DNA of 64,000 nt from positions 24,738,001-24,802,000 of the forward strand of contig NC_046679.1 of the NCBI RefSeq assembly GCF_009870125.1, read 5' to 3'. Source of the DNA: Drosophila pseudoobscura. Its lineage: Eukaryota; Arthropoda; Insecta; Diptera; Drosophilidae. Position 1 is the stretch's first letter. Each line of letters opens with the position of its first letter. Both the position numbers and the translations under genes were made by a program. The notes below the pieces were generated by a model. That model was given only the letters and a program-made list of their open reading frames with translations, ran no database searches and had not been told where the DNA came from. Shown piece after piece: positions 23,757 to 34,338 of this stretch.

Positions 23757-26081
23757 CCTTGCAGTGTCTGGAGGTTGTGTTGGCTGTCATAACACCTTCT
23801 TGAGGATGGTCTCGTGGTGGGACGTTAGATCGTTGACCTGATTGCGCGCCCAGCGCTCACGTCTCTCGTCATACGTGCTGGAGAATAGCAGCTCAGTGTC
23901 CTTTTTTCCGTGCGTTCCACGGGAGCCTCGTGCCGTACGCCTACCTTCGATAAATTTGATCTGAACCTTGTCGCTGAATCGCACTCGTTTCGAAATTTTC
24001 TCGAGCCTCAACTTTTCCTCCATATCCTGGATAATGTTGGACTTCTTGGTTAGATCTTCATTGGGGGACTCATTCAAGGCTCCAAAGATCACGCTATCAA
24101 AATCCCAGTCATCTAGTTTACAATCATAATCATTCTTCTATGGATATGTAAATGGAGAAAAGTCTGACCCCTGAAAGAGCCTCAATCACTTCTGGTCCCC
24201 TAATCAGCCTCACGCCCATGCCGTTGACAATGGTGTCCACCAAATCTGGCTCGTCTTGGGGTCTTTCGTAGTAGCACGAAGTGGCACGGCTGCGAAGTGC
24301 ATTGCGCTCTCTTTTCGGAGGAAATTCCTGGATTGGCTTAGGTGGTGGCTCATTTTCTTTCGACCTATTGGAAACTTCAGGCTCCACTTGGCCCTGATCT
24401 ACTGAAGGAGTTTCTTTTGGTTCTTCTCTAGAAGCGGCAAGAAACTCTTCAGGCTCCACCTTAGAAGCCTCCTTTCGTTTCTCCACAGAAGATCCCTTCG
24501 CCTTCGCGTCATTTTTGTTTGAAACTGCCGACTCCACTTGATCTTCGGTTTTATCTACAGGAGTTTCTTTGGGATCCTCCCCAGAATCGGCAAGAAACTG
24601 TTCGCGAGAGATGGCTATGGTTGATGAGCGCTGAGAAATTCTGGACTTTTTGTGTGAAACTGCAGGATCCACTTTAGGAACTTCCTTTCGTTTGGATGGC
24701 ACCTCTTTTTCCATGGAAGACCCCTTCGTCTTTGCGTGATTTTTGTTTGAAACTACAGACTCCACTTTATCTTTGGTTTTTTCTATAGAAGTGCCAGCCA
24801 AGTCTTCGCGAGAGCCTGACACAGTTTTTCGTCGATGGGAGATTCTAGACTTCTTGGTATCCTTACTGGAAGCTGCAGGCTCAACTGCAGCTTTCTCCAC
24901 TTCATTTGGTTTAGATGGCACCTCTATCTCTACAGAAGACTCTTTTTCCTTTGTGTAGTTTTTGTTGGAAGCTTCAGGTTCCGATTTATCTTTGGTTTCA
25001 TACGATTGAGCCAAGTCTTCGCGAGAGGCTCCTATGGTTGATCGTCTTTGGGAGATTCTGGACTTTTTGGTATCTTTGTTGGCAGCTGCAGGCTCCGCAG
25101 CGGTTTTCTTTACTGACGGAGTTTCCTTTAGCTCCTCCCCAGAAGTGTCTGCTTTCTCCATTGATATGTTTGAGTTGGCCATCAGCCCAACCTCCATAGA
25201 AACATCTAAATCTATTTTATCTCTGCCCTGGATAATGTTGGACTTCTTGGTTAGATCTTCATTGGGGGACTCGTCATTCAAGGCTCCAAAGATCACGCTA
25301 TCAAAATCCCAGTCATCTAGCTTACAATCATAATCATTCTTCTGTGGATATGCAGAAAGATGAAAGATGTCGTCCGGATCTTTTCGCTGGCGGTGGAGTT
25401 GGAGCGCTTCGCGCCCCTGCGCATAGGAGATGGCTTTGACGATAGCCTGTCCGCTGTGAAAAAGAGTGAGATTAGAATAGAGAAGACAGAGAAAGATAGA
25501 GTGTACTTACCTTTACGGGTGGTGGGGGTGGAAGTATCACTCTCATCCGAGCTGTAATCAATGCGGAGTGGCTTGTAGCATTTGGGAAAGAGTGGGGCAA
25601 GCAGATCGGAATCGACCATGCGAAGCGTTTTCGGTAGGTTTCGGAATTTCATTTGAGATTGAAAATCATCCTCCGCGTCAGAATCGGCCATAGGATACGC
25701 CTGTGACAAGACGTCGTTTGCTTTCTGGCTGACCAGTCGGTCACCTTTCTGCATAGGTCATCATCATCGCTGTCGGTGATCACAATGATGTCGTCGTCAT
25801 TAATGGAAGACAAGGGTGAGCCGTGGGAGCGGCTTCCATTGTTATTTGTATCAAAAAAGTTTTCCTCGCCCAACTCCTCCTTCATCTCTTGCAGAACCGA
25901 CATGATCTTTTCCTCATCGTACTCCTCAAAGAATTTCTCCCAAGACGGGGCAGGCGAAAAAGGCGGAGGCATGCTGATGCTGCCCGCGTGGTCGGGCTGC
26001 TTAGGACAGGGCAGACCATCCGGGCTATCCTCCTTCTCAGCCAGCTCAATGACTTGACCATCGTGTAGCTTTGAGATTGGA
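23757..26081 (-). repeat. Left arm of the central 2.3-kb inverted repeat
   Basis: This arm is the reverse complement of 27,894-30,229. The predicted translations of both arms (101, 388 and 145 residues) are identical, so identity is near 100 percent. The only clear difference is an 8-base gap in the short Ago2 scrap at the outer end. A transcript crossing both arms would form a stem of about 2.3 kb with a loop of about 1.8 kb. Confidence 0.88.
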
Positions 26082-26635
26082 ACTGCTTGCTTATCTTTGG
26101 ACAAATGATTGTACAAATACGGATTTATCTCCAGAACACTGTCAATAATGGTATCATCTGCCTCTCCAAAGATGTTTGTAATATCTCGTGCCGTCTTTAC
26201 CAACTCTGGTTTAACGTGTGGTAACTTCGGCAAGTGAAGCATCGGATGTGAACTGGATGCAGTTTGACTCCCCTTGTCCGTCTCTTTGCTAGCAGAATTT
26301 GGGGCAGCATTATCGCTTGCGACAGATTCCACTTCGATTTCAGCAGCAGGCTTTAGAGGCGGCAAAGGAGCTGAGTCATCTGAATCGTTTAATATTACAA
26401 TTTGGTCCGAATCGTCCGCTCCTTTCTTTAACCTGAAAACGGCATATGTTCTCGATACCTTCTCCGGAATTGGACAACCCAGGCAGATTGTATCCCCCTC
26501 GCGTACAGGCACGCCAACCGCGCCATCCTGTGCAATTTCCTCGGCATTCACATATACTCCATTCTGAGCTTTCTGCGGGGAGAAGGGTATATGAAAGATA
26601 GATATTACGGCTTATGTTTCAACTAAACTTACTCG
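23787..26635 (-). pseudogene. FHA-domain / RVxF-motif gene fragment, left copy (broken)
   Basis: A multi-exon piece of a gene I do not recognise. Reading leftward: intron end CCCCGCAG at about 26,573, then the second half of an FHA domain (NGVYVNAEE ... REGDTICLG ... YAVFRL), acidic serine-rich stretches, and an intron (GTAAGTAC ... TTTCACAG, about 25,510-25,452). Next come repeated motifs of the type KKSRISQRRSTI...SREDLA, and last a C-terminal KRVRFSDKVQ, an RVxF-type PP1-docking motif. FHA domains bind phosphothreonine peptides. Frame breaks occur near 25,750 and 25,390, and the copy lacks the FHA N-terminal half. A 125-bp direct duplication (24,026-24,148 and 25,227-25,352) also disrupts it. 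Retained introns mean DNA-level capture, not retrocopying. Confidence 0.7.
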
Positions 26636-27893
26636 CTCCTTCTTCAAAGGAAACACCTTTGATCTTAAAGACGGCTACGAAGCTCTGGTTGGGCTCTATC
26701 AGCCCGTTTGTTAATGTGGACATATCACACAAGGCCTTTCCGTAGTAGAGCAGTATCAGAGGCAGAAAATTGACAAAAGCACAAATCTTGACTACAGGCG
26801 TTCTGATATTGAGTCATTCCTAAATGACATTAATATAATTTACGACCCGCCTGCCTGCTTTGGCAGCGCCCCTCGCGTCTTCAGAGTCAACGGGCTTTCC
26901 AAGGCTCCGGCTAGCACTCAGACATTTGAGCTGGATGGGAAAGAAACGACCGTTGCAAAGTACTTCAAGTCTCGGGAGTATGATTTAAGGTTTCCGAACC
27001 TTCTCTGCTTGCATGTTGGGCCGCCGTTGAAACACATTTATTTGCCTATCGAACTATGTCGCATTGACGATGGACAGACAATGAAGGTGAGCTAAAAATC
27101 TCCCAAGCTCCCAGCGGGGAGCTTCCTGCGTTATTTGTTTTATCTGTATCTGTATCGTATCGCAGCGCAAGGATACTGCTGCTCGGGTGGCGGCCATACT
27201 TAAGTTTGCTGCCACGTCAACCAACGAGAGGAAGGCCAAGATCGTCCGCCTACTGGAATATTTCAAGCACAATTTGGACCCGACCATCAGCCACTTTGGC
27301 ATACGCCTGGGCACTGACTTCATCGTCGTGAATACACGCACGCTCAATGCGCCTCAGATTGAGTACAAAAACAACAATTTGGCTTCGGTGAGGAACGGTT
27401 CGTGGCGCATGGATCGGATGCAATTCTTTGAACCCAAGCCGAAGCCACATAAGTGGGCCATACTCTACGGTAAGATTAACTACCAGTATGTGGACGAGCT
27501 TCAGAAGATGGTAAGTTTTTCAGCATTGCAGCATTGCAGCATTTCAAACAGATCCGATCCTAATCCGACTAATTTTCGTCGCAGGTTCTTCAGCAGAGTC
27601 GCACCGTCAATCTGTGCCTGGATACCAAAGCCGACAAACGGAATTACAAGGACGAACGTGAACTAGATGCTCATTTCCACGATTTCAAAAGAAATCAATT
27701 TGATTTGGTGTTCGTTATTATACCAAATGTCGGGCGCTCTTATGATGTCGTCAAGCAAAAGGCTGTGGAAGACACAGGACTCGGAAGTCGATTTGAGCTC
27801 ACTAAGAAGGTGAGTGAACCGAATTGAACGAATTGAACCGAATGTGTGCAGTTTTCCATTTTTGCAGCTACATGAAGGAGAAGATTTATGATA
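26636..27893 (+). pseudogene. Scrambled Ago2 exons 5-6-7 and 4-5 in the hairpin loop
   Basis: Ago2 exon 5 (from CGCTCCTTCTTCAAAG) is present with at least three internal deletions, near 26,650, 26,700 and 26,745, that break the frame. Exon 6 (27,164-27,508) and most of exon 7 follow. At about 27,767 exon 7 jumps back to the end of exon 4 (GGAAGACACAGGACTCGG), intron 4 and the start of exon 5. That in turn fuses to the right FHA arm at about 27,894. The order 5-6-7-4-5 shows repeated template switching or successive rearrangements. It shares DLRFPN with copy D rather than DLKFPN of A and B. It cannot encode a working Argonaute. Confidence 0.85.
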
Positions 27894-30190
27894 GTTCCAA
27901 TCTCAAAGCTACACGATGGTCAAGTCATTGAGCTGGCTGAGAAGGAGGATAGCCCGGATGGTCTGCCCTGTCCTAAGCAGCCCGACCACGCGGGCAGCAT
28001 CAGCATGCCTCCGCCTTTTTCGCCTGCCCCGTCTTGGGAGAAATTCTTTGAGGAGTACGATGAGGAAAAGATCATGTCGGTTCTGCAAGAGATGAAGGAG
28101 GAGTTGGGCGAGGAAAACTTTTTTGATACAAATAACAATGGAAGCCGCTCCCACGGCTCACCCTTGTCTTCCATTAATGACGACGACATCATTGTGATCA
28201 CCGACAGCGATGATGATGACCTATGCAGAAAGGTGACCGACTGGTCAGCCAGAAAGCAAACGACGTCTTGTCACAGGCGTATCCTATGGCCGATTCTGAC
28301 GCGGAGGATGATTTTCAATCTCAAATGAAATTCCGAAACCTACCGAAAACGCTTCGCATGGTCGATTCCGATCTGCTTGCCCCACTCTTTCCCAAATGCT
28401 ACAAGCCACTCCGCATTGATTACAGCTCGGATGAGAGTGATACTTCCACCCCCACCACCCGTAAAGGTAAGTACACTCTATCTTTCTCTGTCTTCTCTAT
28501 TCTAATCTCACTCTTTTTCACAGCGGACAGGCTATCGTCAAAGCCATCTCCTATGCGCAGGGGCGCGAAGCGCTCCAACTCCACCGCCAGCGAAAAGATC
28601 CGGACGACATCTTTCATCTTTCTGCATATCCACAGAAGAATGATTATGATTGTAAGCTAGATGACTGGGATTTTGATAGCGTGATCTTTGGAGCCTTGAA
28701 TGACGAGTCCCCCAATGAAGATCTAACCAAGAAGTCCAACATTATCCAGGGCAGAGATAAAATAGATTTAGATGTTTCTATGGAGGTTGGGCTGATGGCC
28801 AACTCAAACATATCAATGGAGAAAGCAGACACTTCTGGGGAGGAGCTAAAGGAAACTCCGTCAGTAAAGAAAACCGCTGCGGAGCCTGCAGCTGCCAACA
28901 AAGATACCAAAAAGTCCAGAATCTCCCAAAGACGATCAACCATAGGAGCCTCTCGCGAAGACTTGGCTCAATCGTATGAAACCAAAGATAAATCGGAACC
29001 TGAAGCTTCCAACAAAAACTACACAAAGGAAAAAGAGTCTTCTGTAGAGATAGAGGTGCCATCTAAACCAAATGAAGTGGAGAAAGCTGCAGTTGAGCCT
29101 GCAGCTTCCAGTAAGGATACCAAGAAGTCTAGAATCTCCCATCGACGAAAAACTGTGTCAGGCTCTCGCGAAGACTTGGCTGGCACTTCTATAGAAAAAA
29201 CCAAAGATAAAGTGGAGTCTGTAGTTTCAAACAAAAATCACGCAAAGACGAAGGGGTCTTCCATGGAAAAAGAGGTGCCATCCAAACGAAAGGAAGTTCC
29301 TAAAGTGGATCCTGCAGTTTCACACAAAAAGTCCAGAATTTCTCAGCGCTCATCAACCATAGCCATCTCTCGCGAACAGTTTCTTGCCGATTCTGGGGAG
29401 GATCCCAAAGAAACTCCTGTAGATAAAACCGAAGATCAAGTGGAGTCGGCAGTTTCAAACAAAAATGACGCGAAGGCGAAGGGATCTTCTGTGGAGAAAC
29501 GAAAGGAGGCTTCTAAGGTGGAGCCTGAAGAGTTTCTTGCCGCTTCTAGAGAAGAACCAAAAGAAACTCCTTCAGTAGATCAGGGCCAAGTGGAGCCTGA
29601 AGTTTCCAATAGGTCGAAAGAAAATGAGCCACCACCTAAGCCAATCCAGGAATTTCCTCCGAAAAGAGAGCGCAATGCACTTCGCAGCCGTGCCACTTCG
29701 TGCTACTACGAAAGACCCCAAGACGAGCCAGATTTGGTGGACACCATTGTCAACGGCATGGGCGTGAGGCTGATTAGGGGACCAGAAGTGATTGAGGCTC
29801 TTTCAGGGGTCAGACTTTTCTCCATTTACATATCCATAGAAGAATGATTATGATTGTAAACTAGATGACTGGGATTTTGATAGCGTGATCTTTGGAGCCT
29901 TGAATGAGTCCCCCAATGAAGATCTAACCAAGAAGTCCAACATTATCCAGGATATGGAGGAAAAGTTGAGGCTCGAGAAAATTTCGAAACGAGTGCGATT
30001 CAGCGACAAGGTTCAGATCAAATTTATCGAAGGTAGGCGTACGGCACGAGGCTCCCGTGGAACGCACGGAAAAAAGGACACTGAGCTGCTATTCTCCAGC
30101 ACGTATGACGAGAGACGTGAGCGCTGGGCGCGCAATCAGGTCAACGATCTAACGTCCCACCACGAGACCATCCTCAAGAAGGTGTTATGA
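27894..30190 (+). pseudogene. FHA-domain / RVxF-motif gene fragment, right copy (broken)
   Basis: Same gene as the left copy but beginning further downstream, so it lacks the FHA half-domain. It holds the acidic region (28,000-28,215), a frame break near 28,230, an exon ending at GTAAGTAC (about 28,466), an intron, and a second frame break around 28,600. A 388-codon open segment (28,681-29,847) follows with repeats containing SREDLA or SREQFLA. Last is a 101-codon segment (29,885-30,190) with KRVRFSDKVQ and a final stop just after the join to Ago2. The 126-bp direct duplication lies at 28,625-28,750 and 29,829-29,951. The frame breaks match those of the left copy, so they predate or were shared through the inversion. 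Confidence 0.7.
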
Positions 30191-30229
30191 CAGGGAGCCG
30201 CCAACACAACCTCCAGACACTGCAAGGCT
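27894..30229 (+). repeat. Right arm of the central 2.3-kb inverted repeat
   Basis: Inverse copy of 23,757-26,081. It ends inside the truncated Ago2 exon 5 of copy C, so the hairpin stem includes a short Ago2 part of about 40-50 bases as well as the FHA-gene sequence. Confidence 0.88.
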
Positions 30230-31868
30230 CGCATGGGCTTATCATAAATCTTGTCCTTCATGTAGCTGCAAAAATGGAAAAATGGAAAACTGCACACATT
30301 CGGTTCAATTCGTTCAATTCGGTTCACTCACCTTCTTAGTGAGCTCAAATCGACTTCCGATTCCTGCGTCTTCCTGAGCTCCACAGTGTAATTCAAGGTA
30401 CGGCCGTGGCGATCTGTTACCTGGACGACAAGAGGACAAGAGGACAAGAGGCAAGTTTCACTTCAAAAGCACATCAAACTCAGCGAAATATACAACACTT
30501 ACCTTCATTTCTTGGCCCTGGGGGCTGCATTTTAGTTTCACAACTGAGTAGCACGATCCACGTCCATCATATGCGGCAATCGCACCGCCCAAATGTTCAA
30601 CTCTGTACTGCTCAAAAGCCTGACGATAGAACTTCTTAGGACATACTGACGTGATCTTCACATCGTACTGATAGGCCACCGCAGGCATTTTATCCAAGTT
30701 AACTTCGAGATAATTAACAGATACTTGACCTGGTTTTCCCAAAGTTCCACGTTTCATGGTGCCTGCTGGGAGTGGCGGCACCACTTTTTGGGTCTGAGGG
30801 AGCAGATTCTGCAGAGGCTGCAGAGGCAGACCTCGGTTCTGGGCTCTTGGCCATTTTGGGAGTTCGTCTTGCGGTTTTGGTGGACCATAGAACTGGGAGC
30901 CTCCTTGGTGTTGTTCATTGTGGCCCTGAAGACGCCGTTGTACTGTCTGCTGTTGCTGGTTCTGTTTTTCTATAGGATCGCGGTGTTGTCCGCGCTGTTG
31001 TGGAAGTTGCTGCTGCCGCTGCTGCTGCTGCTTTCCGCCCCAGCCTTCCCCGGCCTTATCGCGCCTCTTCTGACACCTCTGTGTCTGCCATTCTCCTTGC
31101 TCCTCTTCCTGCTTCTGCTTCTGCAAGCCAGAGGCGGCAGGACCTCCATACGGAGGGTGAGTAACCTTGTCTCCTTCCGCAGACGCACCTGTAGCTAAGA
31201 TTCGTGAAGAAGAGTGGAATAATTAATGGTAAGTAATCGATACACGGACCTGCGGTAACAAATCTAAAGCAAAACAAAATACCCTCAATGGACCGCGATT
31301 TATCAAGGTCACGGTTATTTTCTAACTAAATTTCAAAGCTTCATTGCTACCCACTTGAAATGGAAACCATCAAGTATGCCTTGGAGTAAAATGTCAAAAT
31401 ATTTTTTTGTTAAATTCGAACGAATTATCGCCCTCTAGAGGTAGCTTTCTGATAGAAACATAACTAATTAAAACAAAATGAAAAGTCGCGATTCATCTAG
31501 GGGTCTACTGCTATTTGGCTACATTCTGAGCAACGTATTTGGAGGCCGTATATGGCACATTCACAGAACACAGAACACAGAACTCAGGAAGGTCCAACTC
31601 ATTGAAATTGCAACTCATTCCTCCCAAAACGTACATCTTAAAAGTAAACAACGTACAGCCAGGGTCGAAACAATCCTTCACTTACCTTTTAGTTGATGCT
31701 CTTGGAGGGGCTTGCCGAAGTACCGCTTGATGGTTGGTTTGCTTGGTTTTTCGGCATTCGGTTTATATTCTAATCGGAATAAATGTATTTTATTAAACAA
31801 ATTCGCATGGGTACTTTTTACTTTTCACTTTCAGGTTATGTATTTCACTCACTATTTTCCTTTCCCAT
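30136..31868 (-). pseudogene. AGO2: Argonaute-2 copy C, 5' fragment (could encode about 334 aa)
   Basis: Leftward Ago2 with exons 1-4 intact (31,853-31,868; 31,686-31,769; 30,503-31,188; 30,332-30,420) and exon 5 cut after LAAPCHNT. The frame runs about 14 codons into FHA-gene antisense sequence and stops at 30,136. The predicted product holds the glutamine-rich tail and the N/L1 region only, with no PAZ and no PIWI, so it has no slicer. The promoter and splice sites match the full copies. It carries QEMK at the end of exon 3, as copy D does, against QEIK in A and B. It sits directly upstream of the right hairpin arm and is the most natural promoter for a hairpin transcript. Confidence 0.85.
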
Positions 31869-31911
31869 TTTTATATTTTTATTTTTGTTGAATTTTATAT
31901 CTGTTCCCGAC

Positions 31912-31917
31912 GACTGA
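31912..31917 (-). promoter_or_regulatory. AGO2: Candidate initiator of Ago2 copy C
   Basis: Inverted TCAGTC, 44 bases upstream of the copy C ATG. The surrounding promoter matches copies A, B and D. Transcription from here runs leftward through C and into the FHA inverted repeat. Confidence 0.4.
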
Positions 31918-32198
31918 ATTGTTTCGAATGACTGCAATATTTATTTCCTGTTTTCTGATGCCAAACTTTTTACTCGAAATATGTTTGACGTATAGCACTG
32001 TGCTGTGTGATCGATTCTAATAATCTACAACAGCAGCTGCTTATTATTTTAGTGAAAATCGAACAAAATATTTGACTCCATTGATTTCCACTAAGGAAAG
32101 GAGTGAAATCTTTCATGCACATGTCAATCCACACAAAATTGTTTCATCAGAGGTTCTGCTATTTTTCATGCGCTCAAGCAAGTAAATTATTTCAAATG

Positions 32199-33334
32199 TG
32201 TAAACTTTTAATAGCACGTCTGTCTTCTTCTTCTGTGTGTTGGCATATCGATACTTGGCGAGGACAAGTATCGATATATCGAGTACATTGGTATTTCTTA
32301 TAATACTATCGATGAGTAACTCTTAAAATATTAGTTTAATATATATTAAAATAATATCGACGCTGACCGGGCAGCAGTAATTTTGAAAACCCTCATGCAA
32401 TATACGAATGTAATAAACTTTAATATTTATGTGCATATGTATGTACATAAGATATTTTATAATTGAATTAGAAAATGTATGGGTATTGTCCATGAGAGTA
32501 TTCAAGGTGCGACCCGCATCTAAATTTGTACTTTGCAGATTCCCGTCGGAAAGCGCGCGATTGACAATTGATTTGAAATATATGTAAAACCAATTCCATT
32601 TATATTTATGCATATTTATTTAAGTATATATATATTTTTTCTTATATTGTATATTTAGATATGTACATCATTGTTTTAGTTATAATAAACAAAAATATAA
32701 ATATAATATAATATAAATATAAACAAAACGTCGAAAACCGACGGCCCTTGCATAATTTTTATAATTTCTAATCAACCTGCTTAAAATGATGAAATAAATG
32801 TGTAATTATATTATTGTAATATTTTATATTTTGTGGTATAAATCAAACAAATAACAGCTTTTATTTTGTTTCCCGCGCCCTAGTGTACCATACCCCCACC
32901 CCCTGCCCATTCTTCATTTATTTTGTGGCGGTAGGTCAGTCCATCAAAAGACCCGAAACAAGAACCAAACTCAAATTTCAGTTCTAGCGGCCAGCAATAG
33001 TAAACACACACACGCAAAGTACGTGAGAATGCATGTGCACCCATACACTAAAACATGCTGGTGGCAAAACAGATCAGACCTGAGAGAGTTCAAATTTGAA
33101 TTTTTTAAAATCTGAAAAAACATACAATCACATATTTTTGTCGAGACATATTGCGTGTGTACTAACACATGCAAAGATGTTCTCTCTGCGCTCTCTCTCT
33201 CATGATGACGTCACTCTGGGGTACGGATAGCGCAAGCCGGTGTGTGACACTTTCGTTGTATGAACTGGCACATCTATATACTGTATGGTTAGTGCTAATA
33301 TTCAAATCTTATAAACTAATATTCATATCTTACA
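32199..33334. mobile_element. 1.1-kb insertion in the right arm, probable non-autonomous transposon
   Basis: The C-D spacer is interrupted relative to the A-B spacer. The uninterrupted left-arm form reads TTCAAATGATTGACC when inverted. Here TTCAAATG is followed by 1,136 bases beginning TGTAAAC and ending CTTACA, then AATGATTGACC. The flanks repeat AATG (CAAATG if the end is placed two bases earlier), as expected of a target-site duplication. The termini TGTAA/TTACA are a short inverted pair. The insert is AT-rich with several TATCGAT words (32,240-32,320) and no recognisable protein. It postdates the palindrome because no other unit has it. Confidence 0.6.
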
Positions 33335-33652
33335 AATGATTGACCAATTTCAATCGATACAATTTAAATGCAATCGAAATTAATTCGCGGTGCAGTCAAA
33401 ATAGTCAATAAATAAACCGTATTTTCCCTCAATTGAGATCATTCTTTCCTCTCTCGCTTAGTCTTAACTAGTACTTTCTTTCAACTTGTGAAGAAACAGG
33501 AGTAGCACCGTCCCCTGTAGGGACAGCCCAGAGGGCATTATTACGAGTATTTCATTAACAGTTATCCCTTGACATATCCATGTTTCTTTGATCACCCCCT
33601 GTTGGTGGGTGGCTACGAAAATAGACTAAGCAGACTATTTAATTAGCCAGAT

Positions 33653-34241
33653 TGTAAAATGAACCAAAACCGGAATCAGCTCCAGAGAATCGCCAAGAGC
33701 ATCACCAGCAATGGGCCTACCTCAACATGACAAAGCGGCAGCACAAAGTCACCTCAAACAGGGGAAATCACGCTACGTTACGCCACACAGAGTGGGGAAA
33801 TAACGAAACGACAATACCACGAAAGCTCGACGATCGCTCTCACGCCCACGTCATACCGCCAGAGCAGCCGGTGCCAAGAGAGCCGGGCGACTATATTAAA
33901 AGAGCCAGCATGGATAGAGGGAGAAGGGAATACCGACCCTCTCACACCCGCAAGCAGAGGCCAGCAGCAGAAAGCTACAAAATAGCAGAGCGGCATAAAG
34001 GCTGCAAAGAAGGGAAAAGCGTGCCCTGGCACGTACTATCCCGGGCCAGGCTCAGGAGGGATTTTCGAACTCGCAAGTGGGACGGTTGGACCAACCAGGA
34101 CTTCAAGCGGCGGACGAAGCGACCCGTTCAGCACACACGTCGCCGTAGCGCCGGCTACTGCGTAGCTCTGGTCGACAGCTCTGGTATACAGCTACAACGT
34201 AGAGTAGAGTAGAGTAGAGTGAGTAGAGTGTGCCCCTCACA
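33653..34241 (+). repeat. LTR-like module downstream of Ago2 copy D
   Basis: Inverted equivalent of 17,389-17,982, slightly shorter because the CTCTA repeat has fewer units. Just outside it, copy D has lost about 20 bases including the AATAAA present after copies A and B. Confidence 0.35.
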
Positions 34242-34338
34242 TGATGATAATGATAAAATATTCAATTGATAAAGAATAATTATATTTGAATTGAATTACT
34301 ATAGGCATATAGGCAGAAGTGAAGCTGTTTTCTGATGC

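Noticed and set aside
24130-25296. 388-codon frame in the hairpin arms as an intact gene
   Set aside because: It lies between frame breaks within a multi-exon gene fragment and carries an internal duplication; both arms share the damage. It is better described as captured pseudogene sequence, although a fragment peptide cannot be excluded.
32323-32613. 96-codon frame in the 1.1-kb insertion as a transposase
   Set aside because: It is AT-rich, with no catalytic motif or similarity that I recognise, so the insertion is treated as non-autonomous.
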